Origin: Fasciolopsis buskii
Taxonomy: Eukaryota; Platyhelminthes; Trematoda; Plagiorchiida; Fasciolidae
Assembly: GCA_008360955.1 (NCBI GenBank)
Contig: LUCM01005127.1
Coordinates: 147,908 to 211,907 of the forward strand
DNA: 64,000 nucleotides
Reading direction: 5' to 3'
Positions 46,836 through 58,845 of the stretch are shown here, in pieces. The first letter of the stretch is position 1; each line of letters starts with the position of its first letter. Under the pieces are notes generated by a model. It was not told the origin of the DNA and did no database searches. It worked only from the letters and a program-made list of their open reading frames with translations. Both the position numbers and the translations under genes were made by a program.

Positions 46836-49800
46836 AAGTAAGAAAATATGAAAGGAACGCACCAGTATAGACATGGTTGGACAGAATAATACTGGGTACT
46901 CATACCTGAAGAGCGACAACAACCTTGAAACTGGTCATGGGCTTCAGGGCAAATGTTGAACATCCATCCGTATGCGAAATATACTGCGGAGAAGAAAAAT
47001 TCAGTTGCTTCGCATTATCAAAAATTCTTTATATGTTCCCGATTACGGGACAGGTGCTATCGGTGAAGTAGTCAGTCTTGTCATTTCATGAATGGATTCT
47101 CATCTGCTTGCCTAAGCAGAAGAAATAAGACACTTGTGATGCCGAGTTTCCGAACATATTTCGATGTGACTATAGTAACCAATGAACATTGCCATTTCAA
47201 CCAAAACCAACCGGGATCATCGACTACGCAATACCCAAATGAACAAAAATACGGTGTGACCTCAAAATGTTCACTTCATTTGATCCACGGCCCACGCTTT
47301 AGGCATCTTCACCAGTCGAACCGAACCTTGCTGATTCGGAGAATCGGTCATCCGTATGGTTTCGGTTTGTCCGTTTGAACGGTCATTTCGTATTACCATT
47401 CATTAGTCATTACAGTTTTGTTTCAGTTTTTCGTGAGCATTTTCACTAACCATAGAACGATCACGCTCTTGACTATATGCCCGTGTACAGGTGCATCCGG
47501 AATATATGGCCCAACCAATTATTTTTATTTCTTTATTTCATTTATTTATCAAAAACAGTTTCCTAAAGGTCCTTTAATAAACGTTTGAAACTTGCGTCCG
47601 AAACTTTAAACAACCACCGTACAAACGACTGTGTTTACAGTTACACTAAGTTTTGCTGTCCCGATTGAATTGAATTAGACTATAGTTTGGAAGGGTTACA
47701 CAAACTGGGCAACTGGAGTGAATTATTTCAAGACGTTATCGTTAACATGGCATTATAAGCAATGATGAAGTTTCTACAGATACTACAAAAAGATCAGAGG
47801 CAAATTATATCTGTGGCAGAGATTGTATTTCACTCTGATTTCATCTTTTACAATCAACTAGAATCTAGAAATGTCGGGCTTATCTTGCGGCATTCGTTGG
47901 TACGCTAATTGCATTAAATTCCCCTAATTGGTACAGTGTATGTTCCTGGTGAATGCGACTTTATAAAGAATGTCTGCGGAGTCAGTGGGACGACTGAGTC
48001 TTCAGTGAGACTCGTCTGTACACACTTGCATGGTGAGTCAATGGGTTGGCACTCTCCGTCGCCAACACTCACTGAATCACTTGACGTCTGTTCAGATCAT
48101 AAAAAAATACTCGCAATGAATTGCGAAACTATTAAGTGAACTTGGGAACCTAAACGTTTCATGTCAGAACGAGGCAATGCAAACTGTTCATCACTCATGT
48201 GACTCTTATTTCATGTCAGGCGACTGGCCGGTCGTCTCTGGCGTCAGTAGCCGTGTGAGGTGCATCAAATCAGTTTAAGTGGCTCATTCTGAAATTAAAT
48301 TACAGTCTCCCGATTTGATTTTGCACTTTCTTCTTGCTCCAGCGGGACCTTATTTGAACATAAACTTGAAAAAATATTAGTTGCCTCCGTCTTATATCAT
48401 CGCACCTCGTATATCGATAACCAAAAGCGTTTTTGAAATTTATCTGAGCCGGTTTTTTTACATCTCGCGTATTTCTATCTTCAAATTCGCACACTTTCAC
48501 AATTTTCTATCCCGCATTCCTCGTTGTCTCGTATTCCACAGATGACCGCTGCACATTAAATTCATGTTATCAATTGCTGGAATGTTTTCCAGTTTGCCTC
48601 TGAACATCTTAGAAGGTTTGTTTGTATCTGCAAACTTCCTTCTAGCACGACGGCGACCGTCCGTCTCCAGATCACTAGTTTGCAAAGCACAGTTTAAGAT
48701 TTAAAACGTGTACCACATTACTTCATCCACTTTGGACAACTTGAAGTTCAGCTGATAGAGTTTTCAACAGGAATCGATGACAGCACTATTTTGTACTATT
48801 GGTGTCATACGTGGGGAATTTTCGCGAACTTCCGAATGGCAAATACCGCGTTCTGGGGAATTCTTTTCGATGAAGAATATGAATTCGCTAAGTGTTCCTG
48901 ACTGACTGGAGAACATGGTAAGTAATTCAGCAAACACAAAATCGTCGACAGATTCAAACGGGTAGAATTACATTAATTGTACTGGAAGATAAAAGTAGAT
49001 CAAAGTCAGTCAGCTAGGAACTACTAAACAGGCACTTTTTACTACTCTTATTCGTGGAAGTTTGATTGATCAACAAGGCCACAGCCAATGCAGTGGCTAC
49101 TGGTAACCCGCATCCGTTTGCTATTGCGATTGGCCGAATTCCGTACACTGATTTCACGTCCAAATATTACAGTACGTTTCAGTGTAAGCTGGAAAGTATT
49201 GACAATATCCATTCTCAGAATGTGCATTCAGCGACTGGACAGTGCAAACGTCAATTATTTTGATTACGTCAGAGAAGCGCAGTTTGCGAAATGCTAGTAA
49301 CTAAACGGTATTTCTTGTCCAGTTTCTTCGGAATCGAGTAGTGCACAGTGATAAAATTCACCCTGATGATAGCTTGATCCGTGTTGCTCATAAAAAACAA
49401 CAGATAAAACTAGCCCATATTTGTTCGAAAGACTGCAGCCACTGTTTATCCTGGTGCAGCTTGCCAGTAATCCCATCCTGGATGAAACACCGCAATAACT
49501 TGGACAATACAGAACCACTTCATTGTTAGCATGTTGATTACGTTCCTCAGAATGTGGGAGAATTTAAACACAAAGAAATTCTACTGTTTCTGTTAGATAG
49601 CATACTTGAATTCATTTAAAACAGTGTTGGCTCCCGCCTGAGCGATTACAAGCCAAAATAATAGGTCTCACGCAATTCTCGATACTTTCATGTCTTAAAA
49701 ATGGGATGTCGTCAGTCGTTATGGTTTTTCGGTATTGTCGTCAATCTCTAGGGGATTAGCCATATGTTCAACCCTTTTGTCACGCAGGAGACTCGTGGAT

Positions 49801-50155
49801 AGTTGTCAGGATGCAGAATAATAAAGAAAATGAATGCACACCGATTGGTTATTAAACATTTGAGTACTTTCTTTCCTTAATGGTAGCCTATTTGCGACTG
49901 CCGTCCGCAGAAATGGTACTTTGGGCTATAATGAAAACAATACCAAAGGATCTTTCTTGTATCGTTTCAGCAACACAAAAGTCCATCGTAGTCCGTTAGA
50001 TTAAGTTTTCTCGTCGTCCAGTATTATCCAGCCTCATTCATCACTCATTATTCCATTCTGTGTATGCATTTGACTACTGATCTACTATCTTCATTTCAAA
50101 ATATATAAGTTGGTTACTAGAAAGACAGGGACCGCTTTTGAGTGCTCCCGACTAT
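46836..50155. other. Long gene-free stretch
   Basis: No gene is recognised over 3.3 kb. The plus frame at 47088-47378 (96 codons) and the minus pair at 48300-48685 have no known motif. The frame at 49066-49263 has a protein-like texture (NPHPFAIAIGRIPYTDF) but no clear splice borders. Confidence 0.45.
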
Positions 50156-50312
50156 TCTATCTTTTTACTTCCTTCACTGCCGAACAACAGTTTACATCAC
50201 TTTCAGAGAAGCGGCTGCGGCCAATAAAGGGCTGCCAGGTGCGCAAGTTAATCGCGGTAGGAAGATTCGAGCCCGTTTAAAAGCCACAACCTTAACCGAC
50301 TAACCATCACCA
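50156..50312 (-). repeat. tRNA-derived SINE, family A, diverged copy
   Basis: On minus the head holds GGTTAAGGTTGTGG and a box B variant, GGGCTCGAATC. The body matches the other copies (GGCAGCCCTTTATTGGCCGC, then GAAGTAAAAAG at the tail). Substitutions are spread through head and body, so this is the oldest-looking of the three. It lies in the same orientation as the copies at 10.8 and 62.2 kb. Confidence 0.8.
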
Positions 50313-51238
50313 ATTCTCGCTTGAGCCACTAATTAACACTCACCTTGAAAGAACTTTACTTGATTTAAACAGCTCGTTGTTATCAGCAATCCTGATTAGC
50401 TGATGATTTATTGGCGAAATGTACCCTTGATTGGAAGACCCGGGTTTAAACCCTGGATGTTATGATGAAACGACGTCTGCACGTGCACCGCAGGCCCATC
50501 ATTTCCTTTTGTTTTAATCCAGCCCTTGAGTGATCAATCCATGGGCTATGGATTACGCTCGCACTTACGATGTTTCATCTCATTCAGAAGTGGAAGAAGA
50601 ATAATTGCCTGATAGTTTTGGGCATACCGACAGACTAACATCTCTCACTTCCGGACACAGTCAAACGGTTTACGCCGGCTGCAGGCACCAACGATGTTGA
50701 ATATTTTCAGTGGTCGTAACACGTTGTTGGGTTCCACAAGTGTCTGAATTATGACCCTGCCGCTTAGGTCATAGACCTATCAATGCCAGTCGAGGTGACA
50801 TTGCACAAACGGCATCATCTTGAACGGTTACGAAATGTTTCTAACCTAAACTCCAGGCTTAGTGGTAAGGAACAGATGAAAACCGACAGTTTGAGCTACA
50901 GTGAATACCAATTCTCAAAACTGTTAAGAATAAAACCGTCCTAATCGAAGCTTTTTCGATGAGTAACAACGCAGTTGCCGTGGACATAACACCCGAGGTT
51001 GTAAAATGCAACGAAACAAACCAAAACCGCTCGTCAAAGACATCAACAGTTTAGTCAAGTATAAGGGATTATTTTCTCTCTTATAATTTAGAGCAGTAGG
51101 GAATTTATTAGGATTTTCAAACCATCCCAAAGGCAGCAAGAATGACTAACTCACCATTAAGGAACCGTAGAATCATTATTTTGCTGTTTGATCTTTGTAA
51201 GGGATCATCGGCAATGAACATTTGTAACTCCATAACTA
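50313..51238. other. No recognisable gene
   Basis: A box B-like gacccgggtttaaaccctgg at 50437-50456 lacks a convincing box A. Nothing else is seen. Confidence 0.45.
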
Positions 51239-51300
51239 GGACATGAACTCAGAACGAGTGGTTGACAGTCGGACATCCTAAGTATTAGGCTAGCCCGGTT
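51239..51300 (-). repeat. Degenerate tRNA-like SINE head
   Basis: On minus: GGGCTAGCCTAATACTTAGG (box A-like), then GTCCGACTGTC, then box B-like TGAGTTCATGTCC, with spacing normal for a tRNA. The body has no match in the window. Confidence 0.42.
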
Positions 51301-52689
51301 GGTTCTGAACAGCTTATATGATATGAGCATCACATGGGAAAGCGCACAATAGACGTCAATGGATGTTGCAGACAAAGCTGTCTGATGCGAACAAATTACA
51401 GATGATCATACACAGCGTGGCCACTTGAGAGATCTTAGTAGCAGATGATATGCCGTGATTTACAATTGATTTATCAAAAAGTATCAAGACCCAATCGATG
51501 ATGTTTTATCCCGACAGCACTGCTTTCATGACACGGAGCAAAAGGGTTTATCTGTTCACGAAAATAAACATCACTCACAGATGGGTAATAAAGTCTATTT
51601 TAAAGTATTTTGAATATGATATTGAGCTAAACACTGCTGCTTAACGATTAATTTCCCGTGCGGATCTCATCTGTTACCAACGAAATCATTTTCAACAAAG
51701 ATTTTGTTCACTTCAACCTAGAATGACCTTTGACTAACCAGTTGGTTTCTATAATTTTCCATGGCTTCAGTTGTGCCCAAATTGTTTCAGACGCCCAAAA
51801 TGCAGCATATCCAAACCAAACAGACACTGTTCGGCGAACTCCCACTTCAACCTCCTTTTAAATTAGATTGAAAATGAATAGCCGTTTTCAAGTACAGTTT
51901 GGTGAATCGCTTTGTTGCGTTTTTGGTAGAACGACTCGACAATTTTAGATTTGCGTCACACTCCATCCATTTGTTCGTTTATTCGCACCAAATATGACGA
52001 CAAAAATTGTATTACATTCCTTCCACGATTTGTATATTTTATCCAATTTGATAGTTTAAACTTCACAATTCGGAGCCAAAAGGAGGAGTCAGTTTTGCTC
52101 GTCAATTTGCTTCGATTTTCTCCGCGGTCGCAATGAAATTTTTGTTCACTTTTGATCCCAAACGCCAAGTGGCTTGCACTGCACATACTGGTGCAACAGT
52201 TAATAACCTTTCTTTACCCGTGTTCGGCTTTCGAAAACACGCGTACTCCTGACGATAACGAAGGTTTTGTCCTCATTAAGCTTGACGTTTTGCGTTTCCA
52301 ACGCTCTGTCTTGCTTTGATGCAAATATGTACGAACTTCCAAGGTTAACGCAGGCCCTCTAAGACGCAATGGATATTTTCGAATTCGGGAAACACGAATA
52401 AAAAGGTAAATTCCAAATCCTTATTTTGTTTTTTTATGTTTAAGTTATTTTGAGGACAAAAATATGTGTGGTAACCCGCGAGAAAAGTACACATAAGAGC
52501 TGAGTAAACAGTCTAGTTTATTATTTAAAGAAACAAACCAGTAGATCAATTCTCACTTGTTGATAATTCATTTTTCAGAAAGACAAATAAACGTTTGCCA
52601 ATTCTTCAAATGATTTGAAATGACACGAGCAGCCAGATGCAGAATTGGAGATCCAATCACGAACCAAACATCCTAAAGTTCAAGCCATG
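51301..52689. other. No recognisable gene
   Basis: Opposed frames at about 51950-52190 (61 and 76 codons) overlap and show no motif. Confidence 0.5.
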
Positions 52690-52762
52690 AGCGGAAATCG
52701 GGCCACCGATCTTTTGCATACCGGGCAGATGGTCTACTGATTCGGTTTCGGCCAGCGATATG
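52690..52762 (-). repeat. tRNA-derived SINE head, family C, copy 2
   Basis: On minus: CTGGCCGAAACCGAATCAG, then GTAGACCATCTGCCCGGTA, then CCCGATTTCC as an eroded box B. The middle run matches the copy at 27822-27886. Confidence 0.5.
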
Positions 52763-53003
52763 GACTTTGGGATGTGCACTGCGCAAGTCAATTTTCAATT
52801 TCACATAACATTTGAATTATCGTGCCACATCAGACGAACTGAAGATTAATCAGAAATATCCCTCGGACCTTTTTGCCTGTGCCGTCATTTAGAAGTAAAC
52901 GATTAGTCTAAACAACCAATTAGAACCACGCTAGTTTCTATGTCACTGGAATGGCGATTATCCTAACAGCGGATGTATTTTGCATTCGAGAGTCCTGTTC
53001 GTT

Positions 53004-53060
53004 GTGGTTTAGTAACAGCTCACCTGTCCAGTTAGTCCGAGGTCTCCGGTTCGATTCCTA
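53004..53060 (+). repeat. tRNA-like SINE head
   Basis: Box A-like tgtggtttagtaacagc is followed about 30 bases later by a perfect box B, CGGTTCGATTCC (53047-53058). No second copy of the body is visible. Confidence 0.42.
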
Positions 53061-53284
53061 ATTTGACATTTACAACTTCAATTGGAAGTCCTCATGATCA
53101 CCGCGGTTATTGCTTGCCTGAAAAACAATCATGTGTGCGTAAAAAAAAATATGCAAATTATTTTCGGAGTCTTACTAGTTAAAAGAACAATTCCTGCATC
53201 ATAATAATTCATTGGTTTTCTTATATCTCACACCATCCTAGTTTACACAAGCCAAAATTGTCATCTACCCAATAAAACCTGTGC

Positions 53285-53456
53285 TATCAAGACCAAATGA
53301 TGTAATGAGTATATCAAAAAATCGATGCGCCATGTATTGGTTTTTAATTGTGAATGATATAATGTTAATAACACAGCGTTGTTGGTGGATGTAATGCGCC
53401 AACGTTTCGACCACCGTGGATAATGTTATTAATATTATATCATTCGCAATTAAAAA
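53285..53456. mobile_element. Fold-back element with Penelope-type terminus
   Basis: After a head shared with 62886-62930 and 63222-63266 (atcgatgcgccatgtattgg), a left arm (53341-53372) and a right arm (53425-53456) form an inverted repeat of 32 bases with two mismatches. The 52-base centre contains aatgcgccaacgtttcgacc, the complement of the GAAACGTTGG-type stem motif. CTGTGC occurs at both borders (53279-53284 and 53457-53462) and may be a short target duplication, though six bases could be chance. Confidence 0.8.
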
Positions 53457-53938
53457 CTGTGCCAGTTGAAATGTTTTGCTAACTCCCTATTCGGACATCT
53501 TAAACATAGCCTAAATCATATGAGAATCGTACAGAGCTTTTTTTCCTAGCCGGGTCAAAATTATTCAGAACCACTGTCCAACTAGTTCATTAAATCTCAT
53601 TTGCGTGTATCTGATACAGGATTCATCTTATACTACACAGGCACGCTGTACTCACTTTACGGTGCACCCGTTACTCGCGCATTTGCTTACATAACCTGGT
53701 CAAGTGAACACTTGAAGGAGGTAGTGTCCGTTTAGTCTATCAGCAACTTTTGTATTTGGCATGATACTCGAAGCATCGAATATGTCTCCCTGCGCAACGT
53801 TTTGTTGTTGATCCTTGATGCGTATGCCTATCTAAGCTTCTACTATGTGCTCCACTAATGACGTTTGTTTGATAAGACTGGTAGGAGAAGGAATCCATAC
53901 AGGAAATTGATCTTGCAGCAGCAGTGTTTAGCTCTATG
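53457..53938. other. No recognisable gene
   Basis: Nothing with a signature. Confidence 0.5.
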
Positions 53939-54169
53939 TTACGGGATCCATTGGCACATTTTGCACCAAGAAGTCAACTTTGCCAATTGAGAGAAAAACC
54001 TGTCTGAATTTCGGATAGCCTCTGCAAGCTGGATCCTCTGGTCATCCCCAAAATTACACGGAATAAATGTCGACTGATAACGGTTCCCAAAATCCCGAAT
54101 ACGATAATGCGGGTTTAGTGGCCGGATTTGATTTGGTGAAATACTCATTTCTATGAGCATGTATTCCAT
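53939..54169 (-). CDS. Candidate exon or chance open frame (minus)
   Basis: The frame has a protein-like composition with mixed charged and aromatic residues: NPHYRIRDFGNRYQSTF, CNFGDDQRIQLAEAIRNS. There is a possible acceptor (ctcatag) near 54134 and a stop at 53939, which would make it a terminal exon. I do not recognise a family. It lies downstream, on the same strand, of the similar candidate at 54307-54598. Length alone is within chance. Confidence 0.2.
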   Translation of the reverse strand: MEYMLIEMSISPNQIRPLNPHYRIRDFGNRYQSTFIPCNFGDDQRIQLAEAIRNSDRFFSQLAKLTSWCKMCQWIP

Positions 54170-54306
54170 GTGTTATTTGTTCGACATTAAGCTAATTAAG
54201 TAAGACCATTGGAAACCAGTGTTTTATTTTCAGCAGTTCACTCAGAACTCATGGCCGAGAACGGATAGAAGTTCTTGGTAGTGAATCTAATGCCAACCAA
54301 AACTGC

Positions 54307-54598
54307 TTAACACCAGGTTGGTAAAATTAAGCGCCGCAACTGATTTCTTCGCTCAAATGAGGACGTTGGAGAAATTTCACCGGTGTCGAGTGGTGAATGG
54401 AGTAGCGACTGCGCACACCTGATGAGGTACAACAACTGCAACTCCAATGACTGGTTTTCTAAAATCATTTCACAATCACTGACATTCTTTACAAACCCAA
54501 ATCCATTATTCCGCATGTTTGAGCGCACCAGTTTGCGAAGGGAATGTCCGCTTGCACATTTTTCATTCGCCATGAAAGCGTTTATGTTCAACTCTGGC
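54307..54598 (-). CDS. Candidate exon or chance open frame (minus)
   Basis: On minus a pyrimidine-containing acceptor, tatatctcctacctcgccag, stands directly before an open frame. It reads FMANEKCASGHSLRKLV, NNGFGFVKNVSDCEMI, LELQLLYLIRCAQSLLHS and SFERRNQLRRLI, with a stop at 54307. A donor-like cag/gtgcgc occurs near 54420. The texture, with mixed charges and amphipathic runs, is more protein-like than most frames here, but the opposite strand is also open for 78 codons and no family is recognised. Confidence 0.25.
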
Positions 54599-54619
54599 GA
54601 GGTAGGAGATATACCGTGA

Positions 54620-57600
54620 ACAGAAAGAGCTTAGTCGTTGTCAATGGAATGATTATGACACAGACAGATCGTGGAAAATTGTACACAATGTTTTTGTAGT
54701 TCATTTTTCCACTACTATTTGGAATGAACAAGAATACAAATATTCACATACCGTCGAAGTCTTTTGAAACGTAGATGTAGCCCGCTACTCTTATTGTCGT
54801 TTCTTCACGCTTGGTTTAATCGATGCACACAGACAAATAGTCATGTCCTACCTCGACCCAGATTTAAAAAAGCCAATTTTCATTCACGTTCTGTACGGTT
54901 CCTCAACTTGGACAAAAATGGGGCGCTTTGTTCGCACTGTACTGTCCTTTCAGCCTATTTCACGAGGATGGAATGTTTGTTTGGCGAACCACTATCCCAA
55001 GCCGAAGTCCTCAGGCGATCTCGTTCATATAAAAACGCTAATATTTGTAAAATCTACGACTCAACAAACAAAATCAAATTAATCAACGGATTATTTTTTT
55101 CCTCTTCCTTATTTTTTTATTACTCTTTAGAACTACGATGCAAACAGGTAAGTTCAACGCAGTCTCAAAAGACAATCACTAAATGAAGTGTTCACGCCAA
55201 ACGGCCTAACGGCCTTAATGCGGAATAAGTGTTTGCAAGAGTTAGTCAACCGACAGGAAAGAATGATCCAGTTGGCATAGAATTGTTCGTTTTCTTCACC
55301 CAGGAAATGACAAAAAAAGCAAGCCAATTGGAAGTATTTGAATTGCCTGAATTTGGACTAATTGCTACACATTTTTGTTCAATGCAGCAAAAGAAACGTT
55401 TGGTACTTTATTATTCTTACAAACCGTGTGTATTTTTTTGATGTTTTCCTCAAGTCTCTGTCAGTACGGATTAACTATATGGTTGGTTAGGCTAAGTTGC
55501 ATGAAAACACTTAAACAAACATTGAATAATGCCTTAACAACTGGACTGTATTGTATTATGTTGCACTGATAAGTTTTGGAAATTGTTAGTTTAACATTTG
55601 AACAGTACGAGATTACATTATCCGCGACAATGACACATGTATACTGATTTTAATGAACTTTCCTCTTCTGCACTTATCACACAGCAAACGTCAGCTGTCA
55701 CAAAGGGAGCCGTGGCTACTCAAACGAGTTCGAACAGTAAACAGCCCGATTGTGGCAACAGCTGAACTCGCAGCCTCTAAGTCCACGAGCCAATAGGAAA
55801 AACTCTTTGACGAACTCCAGTCAAGCTAATGCAGTGTACTAATCAAACAAGGTTGGCAGGCATATTCAAATGATCAGAACTTTGTTGACCAGTACACGGT
55901 CGACGCAAAGCAGAGTGAATTTCCTGGGCAGGTTTATCAATGACGACATCACACGGAACTTGGGTTGGGTTACAATCTGAATGTCATTCACAGAAATTGT
56001 TACAAAAAACACATGAACGAGGTCGCCAAAAATACAACGTACATTTCTTCCAGGAAACTGGTGGTGTTACAAGTGTAGGGTTAGAAATGAGTTCGGAGTG
56101 TAGCGGAAAATCGATGAGCCACTTGTTAGGTTCACTAGGAATGTCTGTAATATCACAACGCAGAGTTGTCATTTTCGACTACTCGGGGAGTCTTTCTCAG
56201 AACGTTTTAGGGTTAAATGAATCCACTGTCCTTTAACTCCGAACCATCCGGTTGTACAACTTAAAACGAGAAGGCAAACTCTAAGTAACAGAAACCTCGG
56301 CAACAGTATACTCTCAGCCGACAAATCTGTGTGCGGATATTGTGAACATTTAAACTAGGGATTTTAAGTAGTTCTGAAAGCGGGTGCGAAAAAAACGAAT
56401 AACAAAAAAATTACCATGGATTTTTAAGTCTGGATTGTTTTTAAAACTCTTAATAAGCATCACGAGACAATGAAAACACTAGACAATGTGGAATTACAAT
56501 GGTTTTCGGGTTCGACCAAAAAGGCACAATTGCACGGACACAATGTGGACACCGAGAAACAATCAAATTGCACTAAGGCTTTAGTTTACTCTGCAAATTC
56601 AATTCTGTTCAGATAAACGGCTTAAATGTTGACGTTTTTCAAAAAAACACGAGATTGAGGGGTGGGGAAATGAATGTCTAATAGGTGCACCAAAATGCAA
56701 GAGGAAAATATTTTCAATAAGAAGATGTGATCACGATGTGAGTAGAAACCCTACATTGTTGTTCTTCTCGTTTGAACCAAATTAGTTTGCACATCGATCT
56801 AAATTATTCGAAAACCGGGTTAAAATTGATGCATGTATGCCGAAAAGGGTAAGCACTTCCTGTTTCAGAATGGTGAAACTTGTCCGCCTAAGGAATTCCT
56901 TATCAATATTCGCTGCATTAGACAGAAATAAAAATGAATACCCCCAACAAAACGTTGCTGGAGTAACACGTGAGAGAAAATGCTTGAAATATCTGATAGG
57001 TTAATACATTATCTAATATCACTTTCTTTTCTCGACGTTTTGCAGTTCTCGTTGTTTTTCTGCATATCCTAAGGTTTAGCTTGCCTCAAAAAATACAACC
57101 AGACCACACACAATGATTGATCTTTTGTTCCGTAATTCGGAAACAAAGGTAAAACGATAATTTTATTTTCACAAAAGACCAATTTGATTCCGACCAGGAA
57201 GATGTGTCCTGTAGATGAATGAAAGAACTGAAAAAGTTGCCAAATAGTTGTGGACTCTAGTCGAGTCATTTTTCCATTTCTTTGGCTATCTGACCTAAGT
57301 CTGATCGGCATAAAATAGCAATAAATATTATCAATTTAAGGTTAGTCGCCAGGATGATGGGTTTCAGTTTATTCAACCTTTGGAAAAAACCTGAACAAAA
57401 GAAATAAACGTTTTACCTGAAAACGGGTGACTAGATCAGTTACCAAGAATGTAATTACAAAGTAATTAAAATGTTTAAAATGTTTCGTCAAGCGCATCGC
57501 TAATAACCACGATTTTCGTTTTCATGTTGCAACGTCTAACTAAGTTCTTGACCAGACTTGCAGGCGGTTAACAGTCGACAAATGCATACAAAAAGAATCA

Positions 57601-58440
57601 GCCAACTTGTACCGATACTCTTCAAATGAACCGGGCACATGTGCAACGCACTTATATGGTAACCTCCAAGATTGTACAACACACCGGACACGTTTTGGGA
57701 GATTTATAGCGCATGCCGGTTGGTTATACAGTCCGTCAAATAAGCAGTGTGTAGAAATGAAATGATAAGCACTTAAAACAAATAACCAAAAGGAATTGTA
57801 GTCTTGTTTCTTAGACGATTTTCGACTAGAAATCGGTCAACGAAAGAAATGCTAGGCAAGCCAACCAAATGTAATCGGTTGTGCATTGGGCTGATGAAGA
57901 GCAATGAGAAGACCTGGTTTAGAAGACAGAAGAATAAATACTCCCTAATGGGATGGATACATCGGTCAGTAAAAGAGGTACAGGTTCAGTTCAGTCATAA
58001 GCAACAATACAGAAAAAATTGATTTCCTAGGAAAAATCCACTGTGTTACTGGTTTTCATTCGATTCCGTTAGATTAAAACATCCGGAATCAGTTGTTTTC
58101 GGGACTGAGTTTCCTTGAATCATGATATCCAAAATTTCAGACCTCAAATGCCAGTTTCAGACATCCAATTTGCCCGCTGATCAACATGTTTACCTGACTT
58201 GCAACTAAAACATCAAATCCACGATTGTTTTACAAAAAAAAAGCTTACCAAACATAAACTGCCGGTATTTGATTTAGAAATCGAAATGTTTGTTGCAAAA
58301 AAATTTAAAAATGGGTTCATCAAATCAGCTACAAAAAAAACTATGCCGATAAATAGAAAACGGGAGCAAATATACCTAAAATACAGTGCTAAATATTTTT
58401 GTCACCTAATGCGCTCTTACACCTTCTAGTTAATGAAATC
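54620..58440. other. Long gene-free stretch
   Basis: The longest frame (54764-55186, 140 codons, plus) starts MKRRCSPLLLLSFLHAWF but has no further signature, and a second plus frame overlaps it. At 55229-55441 a good pyrimidine tract with cag (near 55304) precedes an open frame without a known family. The frame at 55940-56236 (98 codons) is also unrecognised. Confidence 0.45.
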
Positions 58441-58845
58441 TACTGATAAAACCCGGACTTGGTGCAAAGCAACAGTGTCCATGCAGGTTGCGCTCATGTC
58501 CTCATGATGGTTTGCTGTTATGTGACGATGCATCGACGAAAGCCGTAGAGTATGCCTTCTGGGACTATTAGTCTGCATTCGATTCTGTCGCACGGTCTCT
58601 CTTACGTCACAAAATGAGAGTATTTGGTTGTCCCAAATTTGTATCGGCACGACTGTTTGATTGATGGTTCAGACGAACCCAGTGCATACTACTGAACCGT
58701 AAAACGTTAAAACCCTCCGTCAACAACTTGGGCACGTTTATGGTCGCAGTTCTCTTCCTATATCTATCCTCTACTTGCATCGGTGACTTATCAATCAGTT
58801 TCTCCTGTCACCTGTCTAAGCATGCTGATGGCGCCTTTATTTAAG
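58441..58845 (+). mobile_element. Non-LTR retrotransposon fragment (RT palm)
   Basis: From 58523 one plus frame reads AFWDY, a stop, SAFDSVARSLLRHKM (motif A), FGCPKFVSARLFD, RTQCILLNRK, PSVNNLGTFMVAVL (eroded motif B, usual GVRQGAVLS) and LSKHADGAFI (eroded YADD). The order and spacing are the same as in 14856-15134 (FDSVPWSLLL, FGCPNRF, RTQCTRLERN, VNNSGVRQG), so both come from one family. YADD has become HADG, and stops are present. No thumb or C-terminal part is readable downstream. Confidence 0.78.

Noticed and set aside
54415..54450. Hammerhead ribozyme core ctgatga at 54419
   Set aside because: No GAAA and no pairing stem follow at a usable distance. The same holds for ctgatga at 57890 and 37094.
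54764..55186. Secreted protein with signal-like start MKRRCSPLLLLSFLHAWF
   Set aside because: One hydrophobic run in a 140-codon frame is within chance for 64 kb. A second frame overlaps on the same strand, and no domain follows.
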